DNA of 58,137 nt from Flavobacterium phragmitis (GTDB taxonomy: Bacteria > Bacteroidota > Bacteroidia > Flavobacteriales > Flavobacteriaceae): NCBI RefSeq assembly GCF_900112575.1, contig NZ_FOMH01000021.1, forward strand, positions 1 to 58,137, in the 5' to 3' direction. Under the pieces are notes generated by a model. The model saw only the letters and a program-made list of their open reading frames with translations. It did no database searches and had not been told where the DNA came from. This document shows positions 1 to 7,614 of the stretch, in pieces. The first letter of the stretch is position 1; the number at the start of each line of letters is the position of its first letter. Made by a program: the position numbers and the translations under genes.

Positions 1-286
1 CTAAAGTCCAATCTCTTTTAATAATTTCCCCATTGGCTTTATTGGTCCAACGACGTCTTTTGATATGTAAATATACAAACCTGCCTCTTAAAGGGAAATC
101 CTGAATCGTAATCTCATCCATGAAACCCTTGGAAACCAATTCTAGAGCATTGAACTCTTGCGGAGGTTTTATTTTTTCTTCAAAATACAGATGCAATACT
201 TCTTCTGTGTTGCTGGTGGAAACTACTTCAAAGTGATCTACTAAAAAATCAGGAAGCATAAATTTTAAAAGTTCTAAAGCAGTCAT
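1..286 (-). CDS. ISAon1-type transposase N-terminal region protein (partial, runs off window)
   Basis: The reverse strand opens with ATG at 286-284 and stays open for 95 codons to the window edge. The product reads MTALELLKFMLPDFLVDHFE and later contains FPLRGRFVYLHIKRRRWT. I recognise this as the short N-terminal region protein encoded ahead of the DDE transposase in ISAon1-like (ISL3-type) elements of Bacteroidota. In intact elements it is about 115-120 residues long, so roughly 25 residues and the main transposase gene should lie to the left of the window. Its ATG overlaps the TGA of the preceding transposase fragment (ATGA), which looks accidental. Family recognition is from memory of motifs. 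Confidence 0.72.
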   Translation of the reverse strand, partial: MTALELLKFMLPDFLVDHFEVVSTSNTEEVLHLYFEEKIKPPQEFNALELVSKGFMDEITIQDFPLRGRFVYLHIKRRRWTNKANGEIIKRDWTL

Positions 287-477
287 GTGTAATTCTTAGA
301 CTGCAAATTTCTGATTTTATTTTGATATTCTTCCCCAAGTTTTGTTCTTGATCCAAAATCTATATTCCTGACTCCTCTGAACTGCGCTCTAAAAGCTTTT
401 ATTTTAGCATTAAAGCATTCTGCCGAAGCATTTGTGCTTCTGTTGTCAAAATAGTTCAAGATTGACTGGTTGACTAC
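283..477 (-). pseudogene. 3' fragment of an ISL3/ISAon1-type transposase
   Basis: The frame is open on the reverse strand from about 477 to the TGA at 285-283. It encodes ILNYFDNRSTNASAECFNAK followed by IKAFRAQFRGVRN, the conserved last part of the DDE transposase of ISAon1-like elements. There is no start codon or catalytic core, so this is a remnant. After RGVRNIDF (around position 355) the translation leaves the expected transposase ending. The junction therefore probably lies there, where the next copy or the IS end begins. The right boundary touches the stop codon of the DUF3570 gene. Confidence 0.6.
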
Positions 478-1658
478 CTATACTTGATATTAATGCTAAT
501 TATATCAGAAGTTAAGTCATTAGATCTGGTATAATGGCCATAGCGTATCTCCAGTGTGTTCCAATGTTTCAGTCCAAAAATACCGTCAGGAGGCGTAAAT
601 TTTAACCCCATTCCCACAAAATTGCTGTTGAATTTCGATAAGTCATAATTGCTGGTATAATATTGATCATCAGCAGTATGTTGCCCATATGGCTTGAAAT
701 ACTTGGCAGCACTCTGTGAGTAGTATCTGTAGAAAGGACTGAGCGAAAAAGCCTGAGTCAGTTTTACAGGAATTTCAAGATCTGCCGTATGCGCTTTTAA
801 ATTCCAGTCATCGGTATAATAACGGTAATAAGCCCTGATAATGATGTTGTCCCCCATAAAATAGCTGGCTCTGATTCCGAGAGGAATTTTAAAACGTGTA
901 TCGGGCATTTTTTCCTGATGAACCGAGCCGTCTGCAAAATAGACCCTGTGGAATGGAAGGCTTAAATAACCACTCTGGCTGATTACATCCCCGACAAGCA
1001 TTACCTGAAGCCTTTGATTGATAACCTGTGAGTAGCTCAAGGTTCCGGCAAAGGTGTTTCTGTTGGCACTGCCATAACCTTCACTGCCAGGATCTCTAAG
1101 CTCTATAGGCTGGATAAGTTTCAGCTGGTCGATAAAAGTCTGGAAGCGGGCTGTAAACTCTCCATTTCTGTCTTTTGTTTTTTGTGAAAAACTGATATTT
1201 CCTCCAAAAGACTGATAATCAAACTCTGTTGATGAAGAAACTCCGATGCCAATAGTGCGGCCTTTCTGCTCGTTCTCTCTAAGATAAGTCAGCGATGGAT
1301 AAAACCTGTTGTCTGATGAAGAGGCTGAGGAATTGGCACTCAGGTCAATCATATCAGAAGAGGCAGAGGTATAGTGGTCAATTCCCGCTTCAATATCAAA
1401 GGTATGTTTGATGCCTGTCTGCCCATATTTGATCAGTTTGACATCAATGGTGTTGGCAATATCGGTAAGCTTCTGGGTTCCGATGCCTCCAGTTACGGCG
1501 GAATGATCGCCATTCTGGCTGTAATAGCTTGATACGAGATTTACCTCTTCAACTTTAAGCTTTCTGCTTTTATAGCCTGTAGAATCAGCTGGGATATCCT
1601 GCGCTCTTGACTGGAACAATGCCAGCAACGCTGCTCCTGTAAGAAATACTCTTTTCAT
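474..1658 (-). CDS. DUF3570 family outer-membrane-type protein
   Basis: A 394-residue protein with a signal peptide (MKRVFLTGAALLALFQSRAQ). The rest is made of alternating, aromatic-rich segments ending in ISINIKYR, typical of outer-membrane beta-barrels. It matches the DUF3570 family, whose members occur with DUF4266, ApbE and a thioredoxin-like protein, as here. The biochemical role is unknown. From the neighbours I infer that it is the outer-membrane partner of an envelope redox or flavin-dependent process. It is last in the operon, 18 bases after the DUF4266 gene. Its TAG stop (474-476) lies at the edge of an insertion-sequence remnant, so the native end may have been trimmed by the insertion, although the C-terminus still looks like a complete final beta strand. 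Confidence 0.8.
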   Translation of the reverse strand: MKRVFLTGAALLALFQSRAQDIPADSTGYKSRKLKVEEVNLVSSYYSQNGDHSAVTGGIGTQKLTDIANTIDVKLIKYGQTGIKHTFDIEAGIDHYTSASSDMIDLSANSSASSSDNRFYPSLTYLRENEQKGRTIGIGVSSSTEFDYQSFGGNISFSQKTKDRNGEFTARFQTFIDQLKLIQPIELRDPGSEGYGSANRNTFAGTLSYSQVINQRLQVMLVGDVISQSGYLSLPFHRVYFADGSVHQEKMPDTRFKIPLGIRASYFMGDNIIIRAYYRYYTDDWNLKAHTADLEIPVKLTQAFSLSPFYRYYSQSAAKYFKPYGQHTADDQYYTSNYDLSKFNSNFVGMGLKFTPPDGIFGLKHWNTLEIRYGHYTRSNDLTSDIISINIKYR

Positions 1659-1676
1659 CTTTAATAAGGCATAAAA

Positions 1677-1910
1677 TTAATTGCATCCGCAGCCTCCGCC
1701 GCTTTTTCCTGCATTTGCCCCGGAAGCTCCTTCTCGGTAGGATTGGAAACTGAGTTCCGTTTTTTCGATTTTCCTGTTCGAAAGCACCATTTCAGAATCG
1801 TTGAGTTTTCCTTTCTGGTATTCCTTTACACTAGTGCAAGAGGCAAGCAGCAGGCCGGCAAGAGCAGTACTGCATAACAATACGAGATTTTTTTTTGTTG
1901 GCTTTTTCAT
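1677..1910 (-). CDS. DUF4266 small lipoprotein with Gly/Cys tail
   Basis: A 77-residue protein with a lipoprotein signal peptide: LLLASC places the lipidated Cys at about residue 25. The mature part is under 55 residues. It contains an EGASGAN motif and a Gly-rich C-terminus ending GGGCGCN. This matches the DUF4266 family in size, tail and gene neighbourhood. The ATG overlaps the stop of apbE by four bases (ATGA), indicating translational coupling. The Ser-Gly-Ala core resembles the S/T-G-A motif that ApbE flavinylates on Thr or Ser in other proteins. This makes the lipoprotein a candidate substrate, but the canonical following Ser/Thr is Asn here, so that is a hypothesis only. The CGC pair could alternatively bind a metal or form a disulfide reduced by the upstream thioredoxin. 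Confidence 0.8.
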   Translation of the reverse strand: MKKPTKKNLVLLCSTALAGLLLASCTSVKEYQKGKLNDSEMVLSNRKIEKTELSFQSYREGASGANAGKSGGGCGCN

Positions 1911-2857
1911 GTCAGATTAATGTTTTTGGATGTATAAATTTTATTGCTGTCATCAATTATAATGCAGTATAGATCAGGAATCTGATCTATTAAGAACAAT
2001 CCAGCTTTGATGCCCATAACAGCTATCGGTGTAGCCATTGCATCTGCAAATTCCACATTTGAGGCTATAATGGTCACACTTTTGATTCCAGTTATGGGAA
2101 GGCCTGTTTTTGGGTCAATTGTATGCGAATATTTTTTTCCGTCTATGGTTATATATTTTTCATAGTTTCCCGAGGTGGCAACTGCTTTGCCGGATATCTC
2201 CATATAGGAAAATGCAGCATTCGGGGAGTCTGGATCGGCCACGCCGATTGTCCATTTCCTGCCATCGGGTTGTAGCCCCCATGCAGAAAGGTCACCGCTG
2301 GCATTAATGATGCCACTTTGGACACCGCGCTGTAGCAGAACCTGTTTGGCCATCTCAGCGGCATATCCTTTTCCTATTCCGCCAAAACCGATTCTCATTC
2401 CTTTTTCCTTAAGAAAGACTGTTGTGTTTTCCCTGTCAAGAATGATATTTCGGTAATCGATAAGATGTACCATTTTTTGCGCAGTCTGCGCATCGGGCAG
2501 TTTGGTCATGGATTTGTCAAAGTTCCAAAGGCTTTTGTCTATACTTCCATAGGAGATGTCAAAAGCGCCCTGTGTGATTCTTGAAATTCCAATAGATCTT
2601 TCAATTAGGCTAAAAATTTCAAGATCTACTTTAACGGGCCTGATTCCGGCATTTTCATTAATCAGATTGGTTTGGCTGTCCTCTTTGTAAGTACTCAAAA
2701 GCCTTTCGATCCGGCTTATTTCTTCAATAGCCAGATTGATATTCTCATTTCCCTTTTTTTGATTCTCGGCCACAACTGTAATGGTGAAGCTGTTGCCCAT
2801 GAGCTTTAGGGTTTGGGAATATTTTTGATTCTCTGATGTGTTATTTTCGGCTCTCAC
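1907..2857 (-). CDS. apbE: FAD:protein FMN transferase (ApbE family)
   Basis: A 316-residue protein with the ApbE hallmarks: an early MGNSFTITV segment, ERLLSTYKEDSQTNLINENAG, GGIGKGYAAEM (about residues 157-167), HTIDPKTGLPITG and DAMATPIAVMG near the C-terminus. ApbE enzymes attach FMN from FAD to Ser/Thr of envelope proteins using Mg2+. There is no obvious signal peptide from the chosen start (MRAENNTSENQKYSQ). The protein may start differently, or the signal may be cryptic, because most ApbE proteins act outside the cytoplasm. The start overlaps the end of the thioredoxin gene by 17 bases and the stop overlaps the DUF4266 start, so all four genes are tightly coupled. Confidence 0.9.
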   Translation of the reverse strand: MRAENNTSENQKYSQTLKLMGNSFTITVVAENQKKGNENINLAIEEISRIERLLSTYKEDSQTNLINENAGIRPVKVDLEIFSLIERSIGISRITQGAFDISYGSIDKSLWNFDKSMTKLPDAQTAQKMVHLIDYRNIILDRENTTVFLKEKGMRIGFGGIGKGYAAEMAKQVLLQRGVQSGIINASGDLSAWGLQPDGRKWTIGVADPDSPNAAFSYMEISGKAVATSGNYEKYITIDGKKYSHTIDPKTGLPITGIKSVTIIASNVEFADAMATPIAVMGIKAGLFLIDQIPDLYCIIIDDSNKIYTSKNINLT

Positions 2858-3278
2858 AGATCGATTTTATTTCTGCCGTCCACTGTTCAGGCGATGCTTC
2901 CGGTTTTCCATGCCAGATTTTGATCACCTTACCCTGGGCGTCAAGAAGAAGCGTCAGGGGAAAGCTTCCTTCCTTATTGTATATTTCAGCTAAATCCTCA
3001 TTGCGTTTTATCTGCTCTGCCGTTCCGATATTTTTCTTTTTTCTTGGAAAATCAGCATTGACCAGCACCAGATTTTCATTTGCCATATCGGTGAATCCCT
3101 GGCTTTCAAAGTAGTCCCTGCGAAGCACGATGCATGGCCCGCACCAGTCCGAGCCCGAGAAGTTTAGAAGAATCAATTTATGGTCTTTTTCAGCAGTTTT
3201 TTTTGCATTATTAAAATCAGGCTCCCAGTTTATGGAAAAGACAGTTGCCAGTACAAGGAATATATTAATTAGTTTCAT
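2841..3278 (-). CDS. Secreted thioredoxin-like protein
   Basis: A 145-residue protein with an N-terminal hydrophobic signal (MKLINIFLVLATVFS) followed by a thioredoxin fold. The active site GSDWCGPC (CGPC) sits about 25 residues into the mature domain. The later segment SFPLTLLLDAQGKVIKIWHG supplies the cis-Pro region. It is probably periplasmic and provides disulfide reduction. It is first in the four-gene operon with apbE, DUF4266 and DUF3570. The likely client is the cysteine pair at the tail of the DUF4266 lipoprotein (inference). No consensus TAnnTTTG box was found in the 110 bases upstream. Confidence 0.88.
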   Translation of the reverse strand: MKLINIFLVLATVFSINWEPDFNNAKKTAEKDHKLILLNFSGSDWCGPCIVLRRDYFESQGFTDMANENLVLVNADFPRKKKNIGTAEQIKRNEDLAEIYNKEGSFPLTLLLDAQGKVIKIWHGKPEASPEQWTAEIKSICESRK

Positions 3279-3390
3279 TTTTTTCCTTTTTTGTTATATA
3301 CGAAATAACGAATATCTGCGGATCTTATTTCTGCGGGTCGCTTAAGATTAGATTAATTTTTAAGCGGTTATAAGCCCTATTTTCCAAGCT

Positions 3391-4080
3391 TTAGGCAGTC
3401 TTTACTCCAAAAACATATCCGGCCAGGGCCGAGGCAGCCATAGCAAAGGTGCCCCAAATGCAGATCCGAACAACTGCCTTAAGGATATTTGAGCCTCCCG
3501 CCTTGGCGGCCAGAATTCCTGAAAAAGCCAAAAAGAGAATCGAGAAAGCATATTGGTAGAAAATCATGTCTTTAATGGGAGCAAAAATTGCCACCAGCAA
3601 CGGAAGAAAGCCTCCGGTGATGAAGGACACTGCTGATGCAATTGCGGCAGTGAGAGGATTGGCCTGCGTGATTTCGTTGATCCCCAATTCATCCCTTGCG
3701 TGGGCTTCAAGAGCGTCATGAGCCATTAATTCAGAAGCTACCTGCTTGGCCAATTTTTCATTTAATCCTCTTCGGATATAAATCTCTGCTAGTTCTTCCA
3801 GTTCCTCTTGCGGCATATTCTGTAGAGCCAATTTTTCCCTTTGCAGATCGGCCGATTCAACATCTGACTGCGAACTTACCGAGACATATTCCCCAGCAGC
3901 CATAGACAGTGCGCCTGCCACAAGTCCAGCCACTGCAGCAAGCAGGATAGGTTCTCTGGTTATGCTTGCTGCGGCAACACCGATTGTTAGGCTGGTGGTT
4001 GAAAGAATGCCGTCGTTGGCTCCAAGGACTGCCGCCCTAAGCCAGCCACTTCTGTTGATGTAATGGTTTTCAGATTCCAT
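3391..4080 (-). CDS. VIT1/CCC1-type Fe2+/Mn2+ transporter
   Basis: A 229-residue membrane protein. The N-terminal NRSGWLRAAVLGANDGILST motif and the following transmembrane helices (GVAAAS..., AGLVAGALSMAAGEYVSVSS) are characteristic of the VIT1/CCC1 family. A charged cytoplasmic loop rich in Glu (QREKLALQNMPQEELEELAE) corresponds to the metal-binding helical region. Two or three helices follow at the C-terminus. Family members move Fe2+ or Mn2+ out of the cytoplasm or into compartments. It lies 112 bases upstream of the thioredoxin gene on the same strand and could be co-transcribed with it, but the spacing suggests an independent unit. Confidence 0.88.
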   Translation of the reverse strand: MESENHYINRSGWLRAAVLGANDGILSTTSLTIGVAAASITREPILLAAVAGLVAGALSMAAGEYVSVSSQSDVESADLQREKLALQNMPQEELEELAEIYIRRGLNEKLAKQVASELMAHDALEAHARDELGINEITQANPLTAAIASAVSFITGGFLPLLVAIFAPIKDMIFYQYAFSILFLAFSGILAAKAGGSNILKAVVRICIWGTFAMAASALAGYVFGVKTA

Positions 4081-4198
4081 AATTTTTTATTTAGCAGTTT
4101 CACCCAATTACGGTCTTTGGAGTTTTCTTGAGTGCTTCCAAAATTTGTTTTGATCATTTCCCTGATCTGGAATTGTGTTGTATTTCTGGTACTGTTTT

Positions 4199-4390
4199 TT
4201 ATTGATTAAAGTCGTAGATATGAATCTGCTGTGCATGAGGATTTATCACAAAAGAGATTCGGGAAATTGAATCCTTAAACTTTTTGATTTCATTTAGAAT
4301 ATTCCGATTAGGCACAATAATGAGAATGATTTCTGACTCTAGAAAATCTTGTGGGAATATCTTCTCTTTCAAATAATTCCATACCATCAA
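4199..4390 (-). CDS. Small hypothetical protein, doubtful
   Basis: An open frame of 63 codons with an amphipathic, fairly protein-like composition (SEIILIIVPNRNILNEIKKF). I do not recognise a family. There is no signal peptide, and no clear ribosome-binding site before the ATG at 4390-4388. It lies 118 bases upstream of the VIT gene on the same strand. It could be a degenerate fragment or a chance frame in AT-rich DNA. Confidence 0.25.
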   Translation of the reverse strand: MMVWNYLKEKIFPQDFLESEIILIIVPNRNILNEIKKFKDSISRISFVINPHAQQIHIYDFNQ

Positions 4391-5270
4391 ATAAAGCAGT
4401 TAATTTTTGGTTGTTTAAGTTGCTGATTTTTTATCTATGTCGATAAGGGGGGCTGGCTGCATACGGTCTTTAATACTCATTTTTAATAAGCTAAAAAATC
4501 ATAATAAAATTACCCTAAAATATCTTTTGTTATTAAATTAACTCTATTAGAATAGTTCTAAATTTCATATGAATTGTTTTATTGTGTTTTATTTCTTGTT
4601 AATTGTTATTTAAGTTATAATAATACTTATTTTTTACGGTTTTTGTTTTCTGTACTTTTTTGCTTCAGTACATGCTCTGTAAAAATGCTTTTTTTTATAG
4701 TTTTGGAATGATTTTTATATGTGAGTGTTTTAGTAGAATCATTAACTATATTAGGCATGAGAAAAAAAAAATGAGTTTTTTTTTACAGGTTATTCGCTTT
4801 TTAAGAAAAGACTGTAAAAATTGGATTTCGATAAAATATTCTTAGAAAATCGCCATAAAATTTTCGACAAAAAAATATTTCCTTTGTTTTATTTGAAAAA
4901 AAAATATTGAATGTTATTAATAACAAGTAAATGTATTTTTTTGAAATTTTAAGTCGAAATTGTATAGTATATATATATTCAATATGTTAAATTTGCGCAA
5001 TGTAAAGTGTTGTCTTTACACCAATTTGTTTTTTATTAGAATAATGAGCTATAGTTTATAACTTTATTTGTTATTCTAAATTTCCAGATTTAATCAATAA
5101 CATTTTGAATCAATACATGGTTGATCCAACTCGTTAAGTTGTAATTGAGAGAAAGGACACAAGTGTATTTAGTTATTAGCTTAGATTTTTCTAGTTAAAC
5201 TTTTAAACTGAATAATTGATTTTAGGAGTAAACACCAATATGTTACAAAGCTTGATTTCTTATTATTTAT
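4391..5270. other. Long AT-rich non-coding region upstream of the TPR/AraC regulator
   Basis: About 880 bases with no credible gene. It is strikingly AT-rich, with many A and T homopolymer runs (for example around 4765-4790). A box TAAATTTG at 4988-4995 fits the Bacteroidota -7 consensus TAnnTTTG. Its nearest upstream TTG (4960-4962) is 25 bases away rather than about 19, so it is only a weak promoter candidate for the gene at 5271. Confidence 0.5.
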
Positions 5271-6827
5271 ATGCGCTTAAAATTTATTCTTCTCCTATTC
5301 ATATTCTTAGTTTCTTATAGCTTAAGTTATTCCCAGGGCTCGAAATTCGATAAAGTTTTTGATGAGACATCGAAAGTGTTGTTGAGTTCAAACCCAGAAA
5401 AGGCTTTGCGAAATACGGCTTATCTTTATGAAATCTCTACAAATAATGTGGAGCGTATTAAAGCTTCTATGCTTAGGGCCACTCTTTTGCGTCAGCACGG
5501 TATGCGAAATGAAGCTGTTAGAGCCTTAAAGCGTGCGGATAGTTTGGCAGTGTTGGATAAAAATTATAATCTTCAAGCTAGGATAAATGGTTTTCTTTCG
5601 ACGATTTATCGCGAATATGAAATTTACAGTCTTGGCAAGGTGTATTTGCAAAGAGCAATTACAGCTAGTAAAAAGATTCAAGATAAAAATGAAAAGTATA
5701 AATTTCAAGGAACCTTATCTCAAGAGATCGCTTATTATGCAATGTACAATTCTAATTTTTCCAAAGCAATTCAAGATCTTAAAGCTGGGAAAAAGAAATT
5801 TGAATTGGCAGATTCTAGTATTGATAAAAATTTCCATATTGCAGTTAATGATGAACTTATTGGAAAAAATTACCTTTCGCTGCAGAAGATTGATTCGGCT
5901 TTGGTTTATTTTCAAAAAGCAGAGAAAGAGCTTTCGGAATCAGAATCTTCTAATAGTCCGCTGAAAGGATTTATTTTTAATGGTTTCGGAAATGTCTATG
6001 CAAGAACTGGCGATGATAAAAAGGCGCTTCTTAATTATCAGAAAGCGGAAGAGATTGCTGAAGCTTCTGATTTCTTTACATTGAAACAAGAATTATATAC
6101 TTCTTTAATGCAATTTTATAAAAAGACGGACTATAAAAAGTATATCAAGTATAATGAATTGAATTTGAAGTTAAAGAAAGACGAGGAGGATAGTCGTAAA
6201 AGTAATACAGATGAACTGATTAAAACGTTAAGAGAGGAACAAAAAAATAATCAGTCAAAAAATGATCAGAGTAAAATTATTATTGCTCTTGGCTGTTTTA
6301 TTTTTATTGTTTTGATTATAATGTTGGTCTATGTATTTAGAAGAAAAAAAGATTACATAAAACCTGAAGCAGTTAGTGAAAATAACGACGTGATGGAAAT
6401 CGAAGAAGATTTAACACCCAAGCAGGAATCTTCTAAAGAATATATGTCGGAAGCGACGGAAAGTGCTATTTTGGAAAAAATACAAAAGCTAGAGGAATCT
6501 CATTTTTATCTTGATAAGGATATTTCTTTAAATTATGTTGCCGTAAAACTCTCAATCAATCAGCGATATTTGTCTTATGTAATAAACAAAAACAAATCAA
6601 TAGATTTTGCGGGTTATATTAATGAGTTGCGAATACATTATATTACAGATCGTTTGAGAAATGATAGTAACTTTTTAAAGTATAAAATTAGTTTTCTTGC
6701 TGATCTCTGTGGTTTTTCTTCTCATAGCCGATTTACAACTACATTTAAAAAGGTTACAGGAGTTTCTCCCTTAACTTTTATTACGGATCTTCAAGAGCAA
6801 CGTGATGAAGAGAAGAAAGAACTCTAA
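5271..6827 (+). CDS. Membrane-tethered TPR protein with C-terminal AraC-type DNA-binding domain
   Basis: A 518-residue protein. A signal peptide or N-terminal anchor (MRLKFILLLFIFLVSYSLSY) is followed by tetratricopeptide-type helical repeats to about residue 310 (pattern such as LVYFQKAEKEL and LLNYQKAEEIAE). Next comes one strong transmembrane helix at about 336-356 and a charged linker. An AraC-type helix-turn-helix domain occupies about 405-508 (LNYVAVKLSINQRYLSYVIN; second helix pair around LADLCGFSSHSRFTTTFKKV; ending TGVSPLTFI). The topology puts the TPR sensor outside and the DNA-binding domain in the cytoplasm. This layout is common in Bacteroidota. It precedes the adhesin gene by 787 bases and may regulate it, but a terminator lies between, so they are separate units. 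Confidence 0.85.
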   Translation: MRLKFILLLFIFLVSYSLSYSQGSKFDKVFDETSKVLLSSNPEKALRNTAYLYEISTNNVERIKASMLRATLLRQHGMRNEAVRALKRADSLAVLDKNYNLQARINGFLSTIYREYEIYSLGKVYLQRAITASKKIQDKNEKYKFQGTLSQEIAYYAMYNSNFSKAIQDLKAGKKKFELADSSIDKNFHIAVNDELIGKNYLSLQKIDSALVYFQKAEKELSESESSNSPLKGFIFNGFGNVYARTGDDKKALLNYQKAEEIAEASDFFTLKQELYTSLMQFYKKTDYKKYIKYNELNLKLKKDEEDSRKSNTDELIKTLREEQKNNQSKNDQSKIIIALGCFIFIVLIIMLVYVFRRKKDYIKPEAVSENNDVMEIEEDLTPKQESSKEYMSEATESAILEKIQKLEESHFYLDKDISLNYVAVKLSINQRYLSYVINKNKSIDFAGYINELRIHYITDRLRNDSNFLKYKISFLADLCGFSSHSRFTTTFKKVTGVSPLTFITDLQEQRDEEKKEL

Positions 6828-6854
6828 GGAATCGACTTAAAATATTATTATGAT

Positions 6855-6896
6855 AAAAAACATCAATTTTGATTTTTCGAAATTGGTGTTTTTTCA
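6855..6896 (+). terminator. Intrinsic terminator after the TPR/AraC gene
   Basis: Arms AAAAACATCAATTT (6856-6869) and AAATTGGTGTTTTT (6880-6893) pair over 14 positions with one G-U. The structure ends in a T-rich run and lies 30 bases after the stop codon. Confidence 0.7.
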
Positions 6897-7614
6897 TTTT
6901 TAAATTTATCTATTCAAGAGAGTAAAACTAAAAGTATATTTTGTCTTTTTGCTGTATTAAGTAGTTCTTGAATTAGCAGTTTTTTTTATAACAAATGCGA
7001 CTTTTTTTTGGTTCAATTTAGTTGACTTCTTTAAAAGGAGATGCTGTTAATGAGCGAAAAATAGCATAAATTTTTAGTAAGTTTAGATTGTATTCTTCAA
7101 TCTTGAATTAGTCGTGTAATCCACTTCTTATTTTCTATTCAAAAAGGCTTGATCAATGGGTTTTTAATAATCATCTGTTATTTAGTTAGTTAGTGATTTT
7201 TAAATTGTTTAATGCTTTTTATTTTACGTAATCTAGCAAGCCTTCTTCTAAAATTAAGTCCATCCATTGGTTAATTTCGCCCGGAATTTATGCAGGTTGA
7301 TGCATAGGAATATTTATTAATGGAAGATATTTCTCTTTGTATTTCTCCTCCATTTGGTATGAAAGAAACACATACTTTTTTTGTTTTTTCAACTTGTTTA
7401 GAGTGGCGAATCTGCTGCCTAAAATAAGATGATGGATAAAAAAACGAAAAAATTAAACTTTTAAAATTAGCAGGTCAAGGAAGTCAACACAGCTTCTAAT
7501 GACCTTGCTTAGTTTAATTATTTCGATTTGTTATAAAATGATTTTTTTAAGAATTTAAATAAAGAAGATTTAAAAGGAAACTTTTATAGAAGAACATTAT
7601 TTTAAGATTATTGT
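6897..7614. other. Untranslated region upstream of the giant adhesin gene
   Basis: About 720 bases without a credible gene on either strand. It is AT-rich with many short T runs. I could not find a full promoter consensus (TTG, about 19 nt, TAnnTTTG). The length suggests a long leader or distal regulatory sites for the adhesin operon, but no specific structure stands out. Confidence 0.4.

Noticed and set aside
2149..2364. Short frames on either strand inside apbE and the thioredoxin gene
   Set aside because: They overlap well-supported genes in other frames and have no recognisable product.
4760..4790. Homopolymer A/T runs as phase-variation switches
   Set aside because: They lie in non-coding DNA without a nearby promoter spacing that they could change; no supporting pattern.
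4660..4845. 61-codon frame in the AT-rich gap
   Set aside because: Biased composition dominated by Phe, Lys and Ile from T/A runs, and no ribosome-binding site or similarity.
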